Assembly (NCBI GenBank): GCA_913020705.1
Contig: CAJWBY010000145.1
Coordinates: 1-11,780, forward strand
Source of the DNA: an uncultured Colwellia sp.
GTDB taxonomy: Bacteria; Pseudomonadota; Gammaproteobacteria; Enterobacterales; Alteromonadaceae
DNA length: 11,780 nucleotides
Direction: 5' to 3'
Shown: piece after piece, positions 1 through 10,000 of the stretch
How positions within the stretch are numbered: the first letter of the stretch is position 1
Layout of the letters: each line of letters begins with the position of its first letter
The notes under the pieces: generated by a model
The model's database searches: none
Told to the model about the DNA's origin: nothing
What the model saw: only the letters and a program-made list of their open reading frames with translations
Made by a program: the position numbers and the translations under genes

Positions 1-177
1 ATTAATAAAAAGATAACTCCACACAAATTAAGACACACCTACGCCACACGCCTTTTAGAGAACGAAGTGCAGTTAATTGATATTCAGGCTTTGCTAGGTC
101 ATGAAAGTATTGCTACTACGCAGATTTATACGCATGCTGGGCATGAGCGGTTGAGTAAGTTGGTGGCGGGTATATGA
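1..177 (+). CDS. Tyrosine recombinase/integrase, C-terminal part
   Basis: The reading frame is open from the first base of the window and encodes the last 58 residues of a phage-integrase-family (tyrosine) recombinase; the N-terminal part lies to the left of the window. The visible part has the conserved catalytic-domain signatures in the correct order: HKLRHT (H8 and R11 of the H-x-x-R box), LLGHES with G33-H34, and TTQIYTH with the presumed nucleophile Tyr43. These residues do strand exchange at short att or dif-like sites. The motif spacing is that of Xer/integrase proteins, and the tail after the tyrosine is short (15 residues), as in XerC/D-like enzymes. It converges on the restriction operon, with 59 bases between the stops. 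An integrase beside a defence operon suggests a genomic island or plasmid, but no att site could be recognised here. The family call is secure; the subfamily is not. Confidence 0.9.
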   Translation: MNKKITPHKLRHTYATRLLENEVQLIDIQALLGHESIATTQIYTHAGHERLSKLVAGI

Positions 178-236
178 GCTTCAAATGGGTCGTTGCTAGA
201 AAGTGGAAAAAGTTGCCGAAAAAAACTTAACGGGGT

Positions 237-3200
237 TTATGTTCCTAATTCTGAGTCGGCCCCATATAGATTTATAGCAAAAGTATTATAATTATCTGCC
301 TTAATAAATTTGGCAGGTTTTTTTAGATCGTTTCCGTTTTTGTCCTTTGATAGTGCTTTGAAGTGTTCAATACCACAATCAATCCTCGCTTGTTCAGAAG
401 CTCGTAAATCGTCAGAGAAGATACTTGATTTAGTTTCAATCACGAAATACAATTGATCCCCCATATCATCATCTTTATCAATTAGAACCGCCCAATCTGG
501 ATTATAACTGCCCAACGGTGTATCAATTTTAAACCAACCTGGTAGTTTAGTGTAAAGCTTAACGTCAATCGATTCTTCGAGCTTTTTAGCGAATTCTAAC
601 TCCGTATCAGAATCATAAATGATGTAATCGTAAACAGATTTACTCACTTCAACCATGTTTTTTAGGTAGCCTGTCAACTCTTCTTCTTCGAACAGTTCTT
701 GAGCATAATACTCATCATCACCGATACGGTGATAAGATATGCCATCAACAATCGCTAAATGCATTTGCTTGCGAATAACGTCACTAGCTAATTCTATAAA
801 TCGTTGAGGGTTGTTCTTAAATGCTTCTAACTTATCATCAAGTCCAAGTAGTATTTCGACTACGGTCTTACGAGTAAGTTTCGTGTTCGACTCAAGGTAT
901 GTTACTACATCAGGTAGCTGGAAGTTACGGTTACGATAATATTGAATTTTTGACCTTTCATCGAATGTCTCAAGTTCGGCTTCTGTAAATGCAACTTTCA
1001 CCTTTTTATATTCAAACTTAGCACTAGCAACTGCAACAGAGGCTCTAATCTCTTTGATGCATTTCTCTACAAGCTCACTAACGTTGAAATTTACTCGGTA
1101 CGTGGTTTTGTATTTAATACGATCCCAAAGAGCTTTAAAATCATCACCAAGCACGATTTTCTTACCATTGTTTTCACGAAGTTTGGCGTTTTTCTTTTCT
1201 TCGTGTTTCTTGATACTCAAGCCTTTTGAAACTTTCGTTAAGGTTGCTAGGATAGCATCCGAATGTTCTTTTACACTTTCAGGTAACGTAACCGTACTAT
1301 CAGCTAAATCACTTTTAAGGGAGTCTTGGATTTTGCCTTTTTTGTCAATGTAGCCTTGGTTTGCAAGGTGTTGATAAATCTCTTCTGATTTTTTCGCCCC
1401 AAGAAACTCTTTAGTATCATGTTCACCAGAGATAACAATGTTGGCAAACTGGTGCTGTTCTACGGCACCAAATTTAATACCTTCTTCTTCCTCTATTTCT
1501 TTTTGAAGTGCAGCAACAAACTGATCATAAGATTCATTTGCCATAACTGTAAGCGTATTTACTTCAAAACCATAAGGGACACGCTCACCTGATTGATCGA
1601 CTGCTAAACGCAAACCACGACCAATCTCCTGACGCTTTTTCATCACTGAATTAGTTTCGTTTAAAGTACAGATCTGAAACACATTCGGATTATCCCAACC
1701 TTCCTTTAAAGCTGAATGACTAAAAATAAACCTTAGTTTTTCATCCATTGAAAGGAGCTTTTCTTTATCTTTCATAATCAAGTTATAAGCAGATTCATCA
1801 GCAGCAGTTTTACCACATTCTCCTTTAGCAGAAAGCTTTGACTCTGCAAACAAAGGGTTGCCAGATGCATCTTTGTTCTTGTCTTGTGCAAAGTAACCAT
1901 TATGAACAGAACTCGCTAGTTCTTTTAGGGCGTGTTCATTTATTATCTGTTTACCAGCATCATTTTTTTCCCATACGCTAGGGTACAAAATACGATACTT
2001 GGGTTTTCTAAGCTGTTGAGTAAACTCTTCTTCAAACCAACAAGCAAATTTACCTTGGACTGGAACACCACCGTTAGAGTAGCCACGGTAATTAGCAACT
2101 TTATCTATAAAGAATAAACTAAGAACCTTGATACCTTTTTGGCTTATAACCTTGGAGTGATCCATTACATCAACACCAGTGGTTATTTTTCGGTAGAATT
2201 TTAGTTCTTTTTCAAGATGCTCTTCAACTGTTTTTGATACTTGAAGTCGTTTGTAATTGTCTTGATCAACCTCACCAATAGACTGACTAAGCTCAATGAT
2301 GTCGTCACGGCTAGTAAAGTCGATATATTCATTACCTTCGTCACAATAAATATCATTGATCACGTAGCCTTCATAAACATTACGCCCACCAGAAGCTTGA
2401 AATAAATCAGTACCACTTTTTACCGTAATAGTTTTTCGAGGTTGTAACTTACCTGTTTTAGTTTGACCATCAATTTCAACCTTAGCGGTGATTGGTGACT
2501 TCTTGTTATTGACATTAATCAGCTTAATATACGCTTGGTTATGGTTGTCCTGCACTTCTAAAGAAGCTACTTCAATCTGTTTAACCAACTTCTGCTCATA
2601 AGCATCAATTGAATCGAGTTTATACAGCATATTAAAGTTTTCAGTCAACGTAGCTGAATAGCGGAATGTACAAAGTGGGTTCAAGCTGGCAATCGCTTTT
2701 TTACGATTAGCTGTTGACGCTACAGATTGTGGTTCGTCAATCAGAACAATAGGATTTGTTGCTTGAATGAACTCAATCGGCTTCATACCGTTAAGGCGAT
2801 CATCTGTACGATGAATCAAGTTAGCTTTAGTTTCTTTTTCTGGATCAGTGAACGATTTACTAAAAGCGTCAATGTTGATAACCATGATTTGTATATAATC
2901 ATTAGTCGCAAAATTTCGCACCTGCTCACGTTTTGAAGAATCATAGACAAAGTAATCATACTGAACGTTTTTATATTCTTGCCTGAAATGATCTTCTGTC
3001 ATTTGCAGAGATTTATATACACCCTCTTTGATCGCTACCGAAGGAACAACAATGATGAACTTGGTTAAGCCATAACGCTGATTTAACTCAAATGCACTAC
3101 GCAGGTAGACGTAAGTTTTACCCGTACCTGTTTCCATTTCGATAGTAAAATCAAGGCTTGGTAGTTTTTGTTTATCATTTTCTGTTTGTGCTAGACCATT

Positions 3201-3428
3201 ATGGATCTGTACATTTCTAGTATTTTCGTATAGTTCCTCTGGTAAAAGCTTTATTGCATTAGCTACACCAATACCGTCATTTTTTTCAAACATATCAGCT
3301 TGAACTACACTCGATACAGAAAAGTTAGATTGAAATGTTTCTTGTCCTTCAAATACTCCAACGATAGCGTTTATTGCATCTTTTTGGTGGGTCAGATTAG
3401 GATCAAACTTTATCTTCATTTCAGACAT
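237..3428 (-). CDS. res: Type III restriction enzyme, Res subunit (helicase-endonuclease)
   Basis: This 1063-residue protein is the ATP-dependent translocase and nuclease subunit of a type III restriction-modification system. It acts in the cytoplasm in complex with Mod to cut unmodified DNA. Visible superfamily 2 helicase motifs are Walker A METGTGKT (residues 98-105), motif II DEPQ (231-234), motif III SAT (258-260), a motif V region SALKEGWDNP (572-581) and motif VI QEIGRGLRL (600-608). The C-terminal nuclease domain has the PD-(D/E)XK pattern typical of Res: NPDWAVL (976-982) followed by IETK (997-1000). The length is slightly above that of EcoP15I-type Res (just under 1000). The ATG start has an almost ideal Shine-Dalgarno (AAGGAGGT, 5 bases upstream) that overlaps the Mod stop codon, so translation is probably coupled. 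All key residues are intact, so the enzyme looks functional. Confidence 0.95.
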   Translation of the reverse strand: MSEMKIKFDPNLTHQKDAINAIVGVFEGQETFQSNFSVSSVVQADMFEKNDGIGVANAIKLLPEELYENTRNVQIHNGLAQTENDKQKLPSLDFTIEMETGTGKTYVYLRSAFELNQRYGLTKFIIVVPSVAIKEGVYKSLQMTEDHFRQEYKNVQYDYFVYDSSKREQVRNFATNDYIQIMVINIDAFSKSFTDPEKETKANLIHRTDDRLNGMKPIEFIQATNPIVLIDEPQSVASTANRKKAIASLNPLCTFRYSATLTENFNMLYKLDSIDAYEQKLVKQIEVASLEVQDNHNQAYIKLINVNNKKSPITAKVEIDGQTKTGKLQPRKTITVKSGTDLFQASGGRNVYEGYVINDIYCDEGNEYIDFTSRDDIIELSQSIGEVDQDNYKRLQVSKTVEEHLEKELKFYRKITTGVDVMDHSKVISQKGIKVLSLFFIDKVANYRGYSNGGVPVQGKFACWFEEEFTQQLRKPKYRILYPSVWEKNDAGKQIINEHALKELASSVHNGYFAQDKNKDASGNPLFAESKLSAKGECGKTAADESAYNLIMKDKEKLLSMDEKLRFIFSHSALKEGWDNPNVFQICTLNETNSVMKKRQEIGRGLRLAVDQSGERVPYGFEVNTLTVMANESYDQFVAALQKEIEEEEGIKFGAVEQHQFANIVISGEHDTKEFLGAKKSEEIYQHLANQGYIDKKGKIQDSLKSDLADSTVTLPESVKEHSDAILATLTKVSKGLSIKKHEEKKNAKLRENNGKKIVLGDDFKALWDRIKYKTTYRVNFNVSELVEKCIKEIRASVAVASAKFEYKKVKVAFTEAELETFDERSKIQYYRNRNFQLPDVVTYLESNTKLTRKTVVEILLGLDDKLEAFKNNPQRFIELASDVIRKQMHLAIVDGISYHRIGDDEYYAQELFEEEELTGYLKNMVEVSKSVYDYIIYDSDTELEFAKKLEESIDVKLYTKLPGWFKIDTPLGSYNPDWAVLIDKDDDMGDQLYFVIETKSSIFSDDLRASEQARIDCGIEHFKALSKDKNGNDLKKPAKFIKADNYNTFAINLYGADSELGT

Positions 3429-3439
3429 TATTTACCTCC

Positions 3440-5422
3440 TTAAATGCTTTTAACATCTTCAATACCAGCTTGTTTCAAGATCTGAATTGCGTTTGTTTTT
3501 ACGTTACTATCTGTAAAACCAGCATCTTTAAATACAACTTGAGTCGTTTCAGGATCTAGATCGATTTTTAGTTTCGCTATACCTTCTACATCTTCACCAG
3601 TTATTTCATCTTCTAAACACACAATTAAAGCACCAGCACCAACAACAAAGACTTGTTTACCATTCACGATTTCGGTATCAACAGGGGTCGTTAAACCATA
3701 ACCATACTTGAGGAAAATTTCATACAATACATCTTCACTTGAACGACCAGGTTTGATGGAGTCTGCTGCTTGTTGAAGCACTAGCTCTAAGTTGTCAAAA
3801 TCTGCGTCCCAAGGACGGATGTTGGTTTCATCTAATTTAAAAGATTTAAAACCTCTTTTATCCACATTTTCAACTTTAGATAGGCGTTCTTTGGTTATGT
3901 CAGAAATAACTTTTCCATTACCGATTGGCTCAGGTAATTGTATTAAGATGAATTTACGCTGTTCTTCTTCCGAAAACTTAAGAGCTGCATGACCAGTAGT
4001 TCCTGAACCTGCAAAGAAATCTAAAACCGTATCATTTTTATTCGTAAAATAAGAAATTATCTTTTTTGCAAAATCAACTGGCTTAGGGTTATCAAATGTG
4101 ATTCCCAATTTTTTTAATAGACTATCATCACTACCTGCAAATTTTAATATTGAAGGGACATTCTCATATAAATTTTCCTTCAATAAATATTTTCGCTCTG
4201 GTTGCTTACTTTCATCATCTCCAAAAATAATTAGTCCTTTATTATTTAGAGCCTCCATCGTTTCTGGAGGGTTTCTCCAACCTCTATCGGGAACAGGGCA
4301 AGATTGACCTGTGACGGGATGAATTAACGGAATAAAATAACTATCAGGCGCTTGTTTTTTATTTGGCCATGCCATTGAAACAGTACGATAAACGTCCCCA
4401 TTACTATCTATTTTATTATATGCAGCTTCTCCTCCAGAAAGAGATGATTGCTTATTAACCCAATCTTTAAACTCATTATTAATATCTTCTAACGCAAAGC
4501 TCTTTGAAAAGTTAGATAGTTCCAAGTCAAGAGCATACTTTTTGACAATTTTTTTCAATTCACTTGGTATAGATTGACTTCCAAGTTTTGAAAATATTTT
4601 CCCTGCTTTTGAAAGCATTTTTTCTGCATTTTCTTTAGGCCTTGATATTGAACAAGTCTCTTTAAATACATTTATATTTTTTGCAAAAACTAGGATACTT
4701 TCATGTTGATAGGCAATTTTTGTTGAGTCACCTTTTGGATTACCTTTATCCCAACATATCTCACCTAAGAAATTATCTTCACCATAGATCTCATTCATAA
4801 TAATTCTTAAGTGATAATTTTCATTTTCGTCAAGATGTATTACGATTACACCATCATCTTTAAGAAGATTCCTAGCTAATCTTAAACGAGGATAAATCAT
4901 TGATAACCAGTTTGAATGATAACGTCCAGATGTTTCAACATTTGTAGAAACTTTTTTTCCATCTTCTGATAGTTGTTTAGTTTGAGATAAATAATTCCCC
5001 ACACTATCTTTAAAAGAATCACTGTATATAAAATCTTTACCTGTATTATAAGGAGGGTCGATATACACCATTTTTATTTCTTTATGGTAACTTTTTTGTA
5101 ATAATTTAATGGTTTCTAAGTTATCACCTTCAATAAAAATATTTTCACTTTTTTCCCAGTTGATACTTGAAGATTGATCTGGTCTCAATGTTGCAGTTGA
5201 TGGGGTCAGTGCTAAATTAATAGCTGTATTTTTTCCAGTCCAACTAAACCCGAAGCGTTCTGATTTTTCTTTCAAATCGCCACTCAATATGCTGATAAGT
5301 TTTACAGTATCAATCTGTCCATCTATATTACATTCAGGAAGTATGCTAAATATTTCCTCTTTAATTTCAGCAGTTAAATCTTTACTCTTAGATTCTGTTG
5401 AATTGGCGGTAATCTTATCCAT
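3440..5422 (-). CDS. mod: Type III DNA adenine-N6 methyltransferase, Mod subunit
   Basis: This 660-residue protein is a beta-class N6-adenine DNA methyltransferase, the specificity and modification subunit of the type III system. It transfers methyl from S-adenosylmethionine to adenine in one strand of an asymmetric site. Motif IV DPPYNTG (residues 122-128) precedes the SAM-binding motif I DFFAGSGTTGHA (468-479), which is the beta-class order. Between them, around residues 215-440, lies the likely target recognition domain. It has no recognisable similarity to a family I can name and is more AT-rich at DNA level than the flanks. The C-terminal block with RPWDADF is typical of type III Mod and probably contacts Res. 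The start has AAGG five bases upstream. The gene lies 46 bases after the nuclease-like gene and 11 bases before res. The recognition sequence cannot be read from the protein. Confidence 0.95.
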   Translation of the reverse strand: MDKITANSTESKSKDLTAEIKEEIFSILPECNIDGQIDTVKLISILSGDLKEKSERFGFSWTGKNTAINLALTPSTATLRPDQSSSINWEKSENIFIEGDNLETIKLLQKSYHKEIKMVYIDPPYNTGKDFIYSDSFKDSVGNYLSQTKQLSEDGKKVSTNVETSGRYHSNWLSMIYPRLRLARNLLKDDGVIVIHLDENENYHLRIIMNEIYGEDNFLGEICWDKGNPKGDSTKIAYQHESILVFAKNINVFKETCSISRPKENAEKMLSKAGKIFSKLGSQSIPSELKKIVKKYALDLELSNFSKSFALEDINNEFKDWVNKQSSLSGGEAAYNKIDSNGDVYRTVSMAWPNKKQAPDSYFIPLIHPVTGQSCPVPDRGWRNPPETMEALNNKGLIIFGDDESKQPERKYLLKENLYENVPSILKFAGSDDSLLKKLGITFDNPKPVDFAKKIISYFTNKNDTVLDFFAGSGTTGHAALKFSEEEQRKFILIQLPEPIGNGKVISDITKERLSKVENVDKRGFKSFKLDETNIRPWDADFDNLELVLQQAADSIKPGRSSEDVLYEIFLKYGYGLTTPVDTEIVNGKQVFVVGAGALIVCLEDEITGEDVEGIAKLKIDLDPETTQVVFKDAGFTDSNVKTNAIQILKQAGIEDVKSI

Positions 5423-5468
5423 TCAAGCCTTCTTTTATTAAATTTATTAAGTTGTACAAAGTTAAAGA

Positions 5469-6197
5469 TCAAGAGAATAATTGTTCGAAATCAAAAAAAC
5501 CTTCACTCTTTGGTTTCCCTTGATTAAAAGAGAATACGCGAATTTTAGAAGGGTCATCAAAAAATGATGGCTTAGTTCTTCTCTTATTGTAAACAATAAA
5601 AAACTTATTTTTTGATAAATCACACAAATTCTCTAGAACATAAAAGTTAGAGTAATCCTCAGGGTATGGAGTCCACTTATCCAGATCATAAAATGATCTT
5701 TTTAGCTCTAATACAACGATTGTCTCATCACCTTTAACTTTCATTAAATCAATATCCGCTACGATGATATTGCGCCCTAAATTATTCCTCTGCCAATTAT
5801 GATATGCACTGCTTTCAGCACTGTTAATTGCCTTAGCAGTAACGCCACTTTGGACAGGTAAACCAAAACTCAAAAACAAAGCGGTTAAACCTTGTAACTT
5901 CAAAGAATTAAACGTTTTATCAAACTCAGCAACATTAACCGAATCTATACTTTGTTTTGTCTCATCAAAACAAATTTGAAGCATTGGTAAATTTGCGCTT
6001 ATTGCGATGTTACATGTTTGCGTGATAATTTCAGAATTTTTAACCCACCGATTATTAGAAGCTAAAACAATAACTCTAGGGATATATTTATCATCTCCAT
6101 ATACTAATATCCAGGCATTCTCTGAAACCCAATGATAATTTTTTTTACCCATCAAAGTTAACTTTTCATAAATTGCATTACTTGTGTAATACGCCAT
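5469..6197 (-). CDS. PD-(D/E)XK nuclease-like protein, operon accessory
   Basis: This 242-residue protein is not one I recognise by name. Its C-terminal half has a convincing PD-(D/E)XK core: an acidic VADID segment (Asp148, Asp150), a short hairpin, then VVLELKRSF with Glu164-Leu-Lys166. That is the metal-binding D...E-x-K arrangement of restriction-like nucleases. SSAYHNWQRNNLGRN just before it may be the preceding helix. The N-terminal 110 residues show no domain I can name. There is no signal peptide or membrane segment. The ATG at 6197-6195 shares its A with the TGA of the upstream DUF4391 gene (TGATG), and AGGGA lies nine bases upstream, so I prefer it to the TTG one codon earlier. Its position inside the operon suggests it acts with the helicase and DUF4391 protein. 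Nuclease activity is inferred, and it could be structural or a DNA sensor. Confidence 0.75.
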   Translation of the reverse strand: MAYYTSNAIYEKLTLMGKKNYHWVSENAWILVYGDDKYIPRVIVLASNNRWVKNSEIITQTCNIAISANLPMLQICFDETKQSIDSVNVAEFDKTFNSLKLQGLTALFLSFGLPVQSGVTAKAINSAESSAYHNWQRNNLGRNIIVADIDLMKVKGDETIVVLELKRSFYDLDKWTPYPEDYSNFYVLENLCDLSKNKFFIVYNKRRTKPSFFDDPSKIRVFSFNQGKPKSEGFFDFEQLFS

Positions 6198-7072
6198 CAA
6201 ATATATTCCCTAATGATTTTAATATTATTTTTAATACGTTTTGCTTCAACATTAAGTCGCATCTTAATATTCATTTGCGTTTCTTTTTTTATTTTATTTC
6301 TTATACTACTCAGTTCTGTTTCTAATGCCCCAAGCTCCCGAAGTAATGACGTTTTATCTTCATTACTTTTTTCTATAAAAGCTGAACTGTCCAAATCATC
6401 GCTTTGTCTATCTGACGCTTCTGATATTGAATTACTATTATTTTTAGAGATATAGCGCCCAGAAATATTACTTGTTTCTAGACCAATCAACATTGAAATA
6501 AAATCGTGGTAAAGTTCAAAGTAGTTAATGCTTGAAGTGTTTTTCAGAGAAAAATCATTGAGAAAATAATTTTCATTTTCAGTTATATTTTTAGTGTTTA
6601 ACCAATCACTACTGTAAATATGTTCAATAACTAACTTGGATTTATCAGCTTGGTTAATACGTTTATCCGCTAGGCTAATAGCTAGTTTAGCTTCTTGTTT
6701 TACCAATAAAATTACTGGATAAGGGATTAAACTATGCAAAAGTTTGTTGATTTTGGTAAGTTCCCCTTTTTTTTCATCAGTTTTAAGCACAACACAAATT
6801 ACCGCTACCTCTAAATACTCAACAGCATCCGTTACATAAACAGGGATATTGAGCGTTTCAGGTTTAAGCGTATTTTGCCATTCAACCGATTGAATAACAT
6901 CAGTCACTAATTTCTTATCAGCACTACTTAACTCGTTATTATCAATGAGCATCTTTTTAGTAATGCGAGTACCAAGAAACGTAGAATCAGGTAATGCTAA
7001 ATGATCAAAAAACATATCAATTAACAACTGATTTTTTTCTTCACCTATTGAGTTGAAGTTTTTATATTCCAT
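6197..7072 (-). CDS. DUF4391-family protein with C-terminal coiled coil
   Basis: This 291-residue protein matches, from memory, the DUF4391 family. The diagnostic stretch is the N-terminal part, with LPDSTFLGTRITKKML (residues 27-42), SSADKKLVTDVIQSVEW (49-65) and LKPETLNIP (69-77). A body of hydrophobic strands follows, around residues 82-125. Residues about 205-235 are polar and low-complexity, rich in Ser, Asn and Asp. Residues 236-290 form a charged heptad-like helix that is probably a coiled coil, suggesting a linker that holds other subunits. The biochemical function of the family is not known to me; members occur beside helicases and methyltransferases. Its ATG overlaps the helicase stop (TAATG) with no Shine-Dalgarno, so translation probably depends on reinitiation. 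An in-frame run of eight A followed by four G (6763-6774, Glu-Lys-Lys-Gly) is a possible slippage site. Confidence 0.8.
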   Translation of the reverse strand: MEYKNFNSIGEEKNQLLIDMFFDHLALPDSTFLGTRITKKMLIDNNELSSADKKLVTDVIQSVEWQNTLKPETLNIPVYVTDAVEYLEVAVICVVLKTDEKKGELTKINKLLHSLIPYPVILLVKQEAKLAISLADKRINQADKSKLVIEHIYSSDWLNTKNITENENYFLNDFSLKNTSSINYFELYHDFISMLIGLETSNISGRYISKNNSNSISEASDRQSDDLDSSAFIEKSNEDKTSLLRELGALETELSSIRNKIKKETQMNIKMRLNVEAKRIKNNIKIIREYI

Positions 7073-10000
7073 TACAAAATGACCATATAACTAACGACTT
7101 CGAAGTCATTTACTTTTTGTGAACTGACCGCAGACAATACTGTACCGCCTCGGTTAAATAGACTTGTTGCACCGATCTCTTCACTTTTACCCGCAATATT
7201 TTCTACTGCTTTAGCTAGAAGGTTCTGATAATGCTGCATCTGTCTTCCGTTTTTAGTTCGTTTAGAGAACTGCTGATAAGCATCAGTTGATTGATCTAAA
7301 TTGGTTAGCTCTGAACCGAATTTTTTGCACAAATCGAGGATTTGTTTTGACTGGCTAAACGAAAGTAAAATTTCTTCTTCATCAGAAATATAAGCAAGAT
7401 AATAAGGTGCTAATGAATAGCTTTCCTCAACTTGAACTTTGCCTTTAATATCTTTCAGGCAAAAAATCACTCCTGATTCAATCTCATTATCCAATCCTGC
7501 GAATTTACTTGCTTCTGTTTCAAACGATTTTTTCTCTATAATAACGGGTGCAAATAAGCCCATTGGTGATTGTTCTAATATTGCTGAATTATCACTCTCT
7601 TTGTCGCTAAGAAACCCTGAAAGATCCATCCTAAAGTCGTTAAGAGTTAGATCGGTGATTGATACACCACCTGAAATATCTTCAAGATCAACAACTGCAT
7701 TTTGAAGTTGCTCTAGCTGTTTTCTACGATACTCAAGATCATTCATACCTTTATTAATGGTAGGATCTTGTTCTATTACGTTTTCTTCACCTGTAGCTGA
7801 AATATCAAGTAATACCATTCTCCCACTAACTCTAGCCTCAAGATTGATATACTCATCCAATTCCATATTTGGCCAAAAGTTAACAAGCTGAATCACATCA
7901 TTAACAGAACCTAAACGGTCAATACGCCCAAAGCGTTGAATGATACGAACTGGATTCCAATGAATGTCATAGTTTATTAAGTAATCACAGTCTTGAAGGT
8001 TCTGACCTTCTGAAATACAGTCTGTAGCGATTAAAATATCAATTTCTTCTGTAAACTCTGGGGATACTTTTTCACGCTCTTTTGATTTAGGTGAGAAATG
8101 AGTGAGTAAGCTATTTAAATCAGTTTTGAACTTTTTACCGTCAGTACCTCGTAATGTGGTTTCAGTTCGTTGCCCTGTAATAATCGCAGAATGAAGACCT
8201 AGCTCTTGTGTCGCCCAAGAAGTAATGTTTTTATATAAATACTCGGCTGTATCGGCAAAAGCAGTAAATATAATAACTTTTTTGTTATTCCCATTAATTG
8301 GATTTTTACACTTCTCAAAATAGGCTTGTTTAAGCATTGATAATTTAGCATCACGCATAGCATCAACACCTTTGGAGACTCGTACTATCTCTTGAAGATA
8401 AACTCTATCTGCCTCTAGATCTTGAGAAAATCTTATTAAATCCATATCTTGAATACGGACTTTGGTTTTATTACCAATTAAGTAAGGTGCTAATTCTGGT
8501 GAATTGAATTCAAGATCATCAATGTCTTCAATTGGTGGAGCAACAAACTCTTCTGTCAGTTCGTCAGTAAGGTTTGGTTTAATGTTGTCGTTGAAGTTAT
8601 GAATCTTATTTAGCAAAGAATCAACTTGATTCAAGACCTTTTCTGATGTCAACGTAAATGAATGGATTGAGCTTTCCATACGTTTGAGTAGATTGATTCG
8701 GATTAGATGAATCAAGCTTTCTTCACGATCTATCTGCTTAAATACACTTTTACCACCTTTAACTTCTTGGTCGTACCGTCTAGCATATTCGGCTTTTTTA
8801 TCCATTTTCACGTATTTCATAGGCGAGTAGAACGCCAGTGACAATCTACGAATGGTCTTATTTACCTCTTCTAAAGGTGGAAATTGGTCTTTTAGGTCAA
8901 TAGATGCTTTAAGGTTTACTGGTAATAGCCTGGTAGGAAACTTGCCCGTATCAGCTATACCATAATACTTTTCAATATGCTTGCGTGAACGAGCTATTGT
9001 GTAAATATCCAGTAGTTTAAAGTAATCAAAGTTCATTGAGTCGAGCAAATCCTTAGATGTCCTAATATCAGAGTCTAACTCCGCCCATTTAGAGAACTTT
9101 GCTTGCGCTTGCCTTAATGTCCCTTCAATACTTTTAATACCGTGATCAAGCAAAGCTTGGTCATTTGCTTCAGTGATAAACGCTACTTGGTTTTTTATAT
9201 CATTTAAACGGTTATTCACTGGAGTAGCCGAAAGCATCAACACTTTAGTTTTTACACCAGCTTGGATGATATCTTTAAGGAGCCTCTGGTAACGATTTTG
9301 ACAGTCTTTCTTAGGGTTATTATTACGAAAATTGTGTGATTCGTCGATTACAACAAGGTCGTAGTTACCCCAATTAATCGTTTCAAGGTTGATATCTCCT
9401 GAATAACCACTAGTGCGGCTCATGTCCGTATGGTTAAGCACATCATAGTTAAATCGATCACTAGAAAGTAAGTTACGTTTATCATTTTGAGTATAGATAA
9501 GCCAGTTATCACGAAGCTTTTTAGGACAAAGCACAAGAACCTTGTCATTACGTAATTCGTAATATTTTATTACTGCTAGAGCTTCAAAGGTTTTACCTAA
9601 ACCAACACTATCAGCAATGATACAACCATTGAAATTATCAAGCTTGTCAATTGCACCCAACACTCCATCTTTCTGAAACTTATAAAGCTTGTTCCAGATA
9701 ATCGTATCTTTAAACCCTGTTTTTATTTTTAAAATATTATCTTCTTGTAGGTCACCCACAAAATCTTTAAAAACATTATATAAAGTTATGAAGTAGATAA
9801 ATTGTGGTGTTTGATCTGACGTTACCTTTGCCAGCTCTGACTGAAAAAGTGCTTTAGCGTCTTTTACTTGTTCCTTACTTCCCCAAACACGATTAAAGAA
9901 CCCTAATAGCTCTTTCGCTTGGCCTGCATTATCTAGGCTGATCATATCAAAATCATTTGATGCTGCTAACCCTAAGCCTTGCCCGTTAAATTGAGCACCA

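Noticed and set aside
203..230. Possible intrinsic terminator after res
   Set aside because: The only stem is AAGTT/AACTT, five AT-rich pairs with a nine-base loop; a T-run follows on the minus strand, but the stem is too weak to call.
1054..1353. 99-codon plus-strand ORF inside res
   Set aside because: Antisense to conserved Res coding sequence, Phe/Ser/Leu-rich composition typical of a reversed AT-rich gene, no ribosome site.
7439..7705. 88-codon plus-strand ORF inside the helicase gene
   Set aside because: Antisense shadow of the helicase C-terminal region with no start signal; low-complexity Ser/Leu composition.
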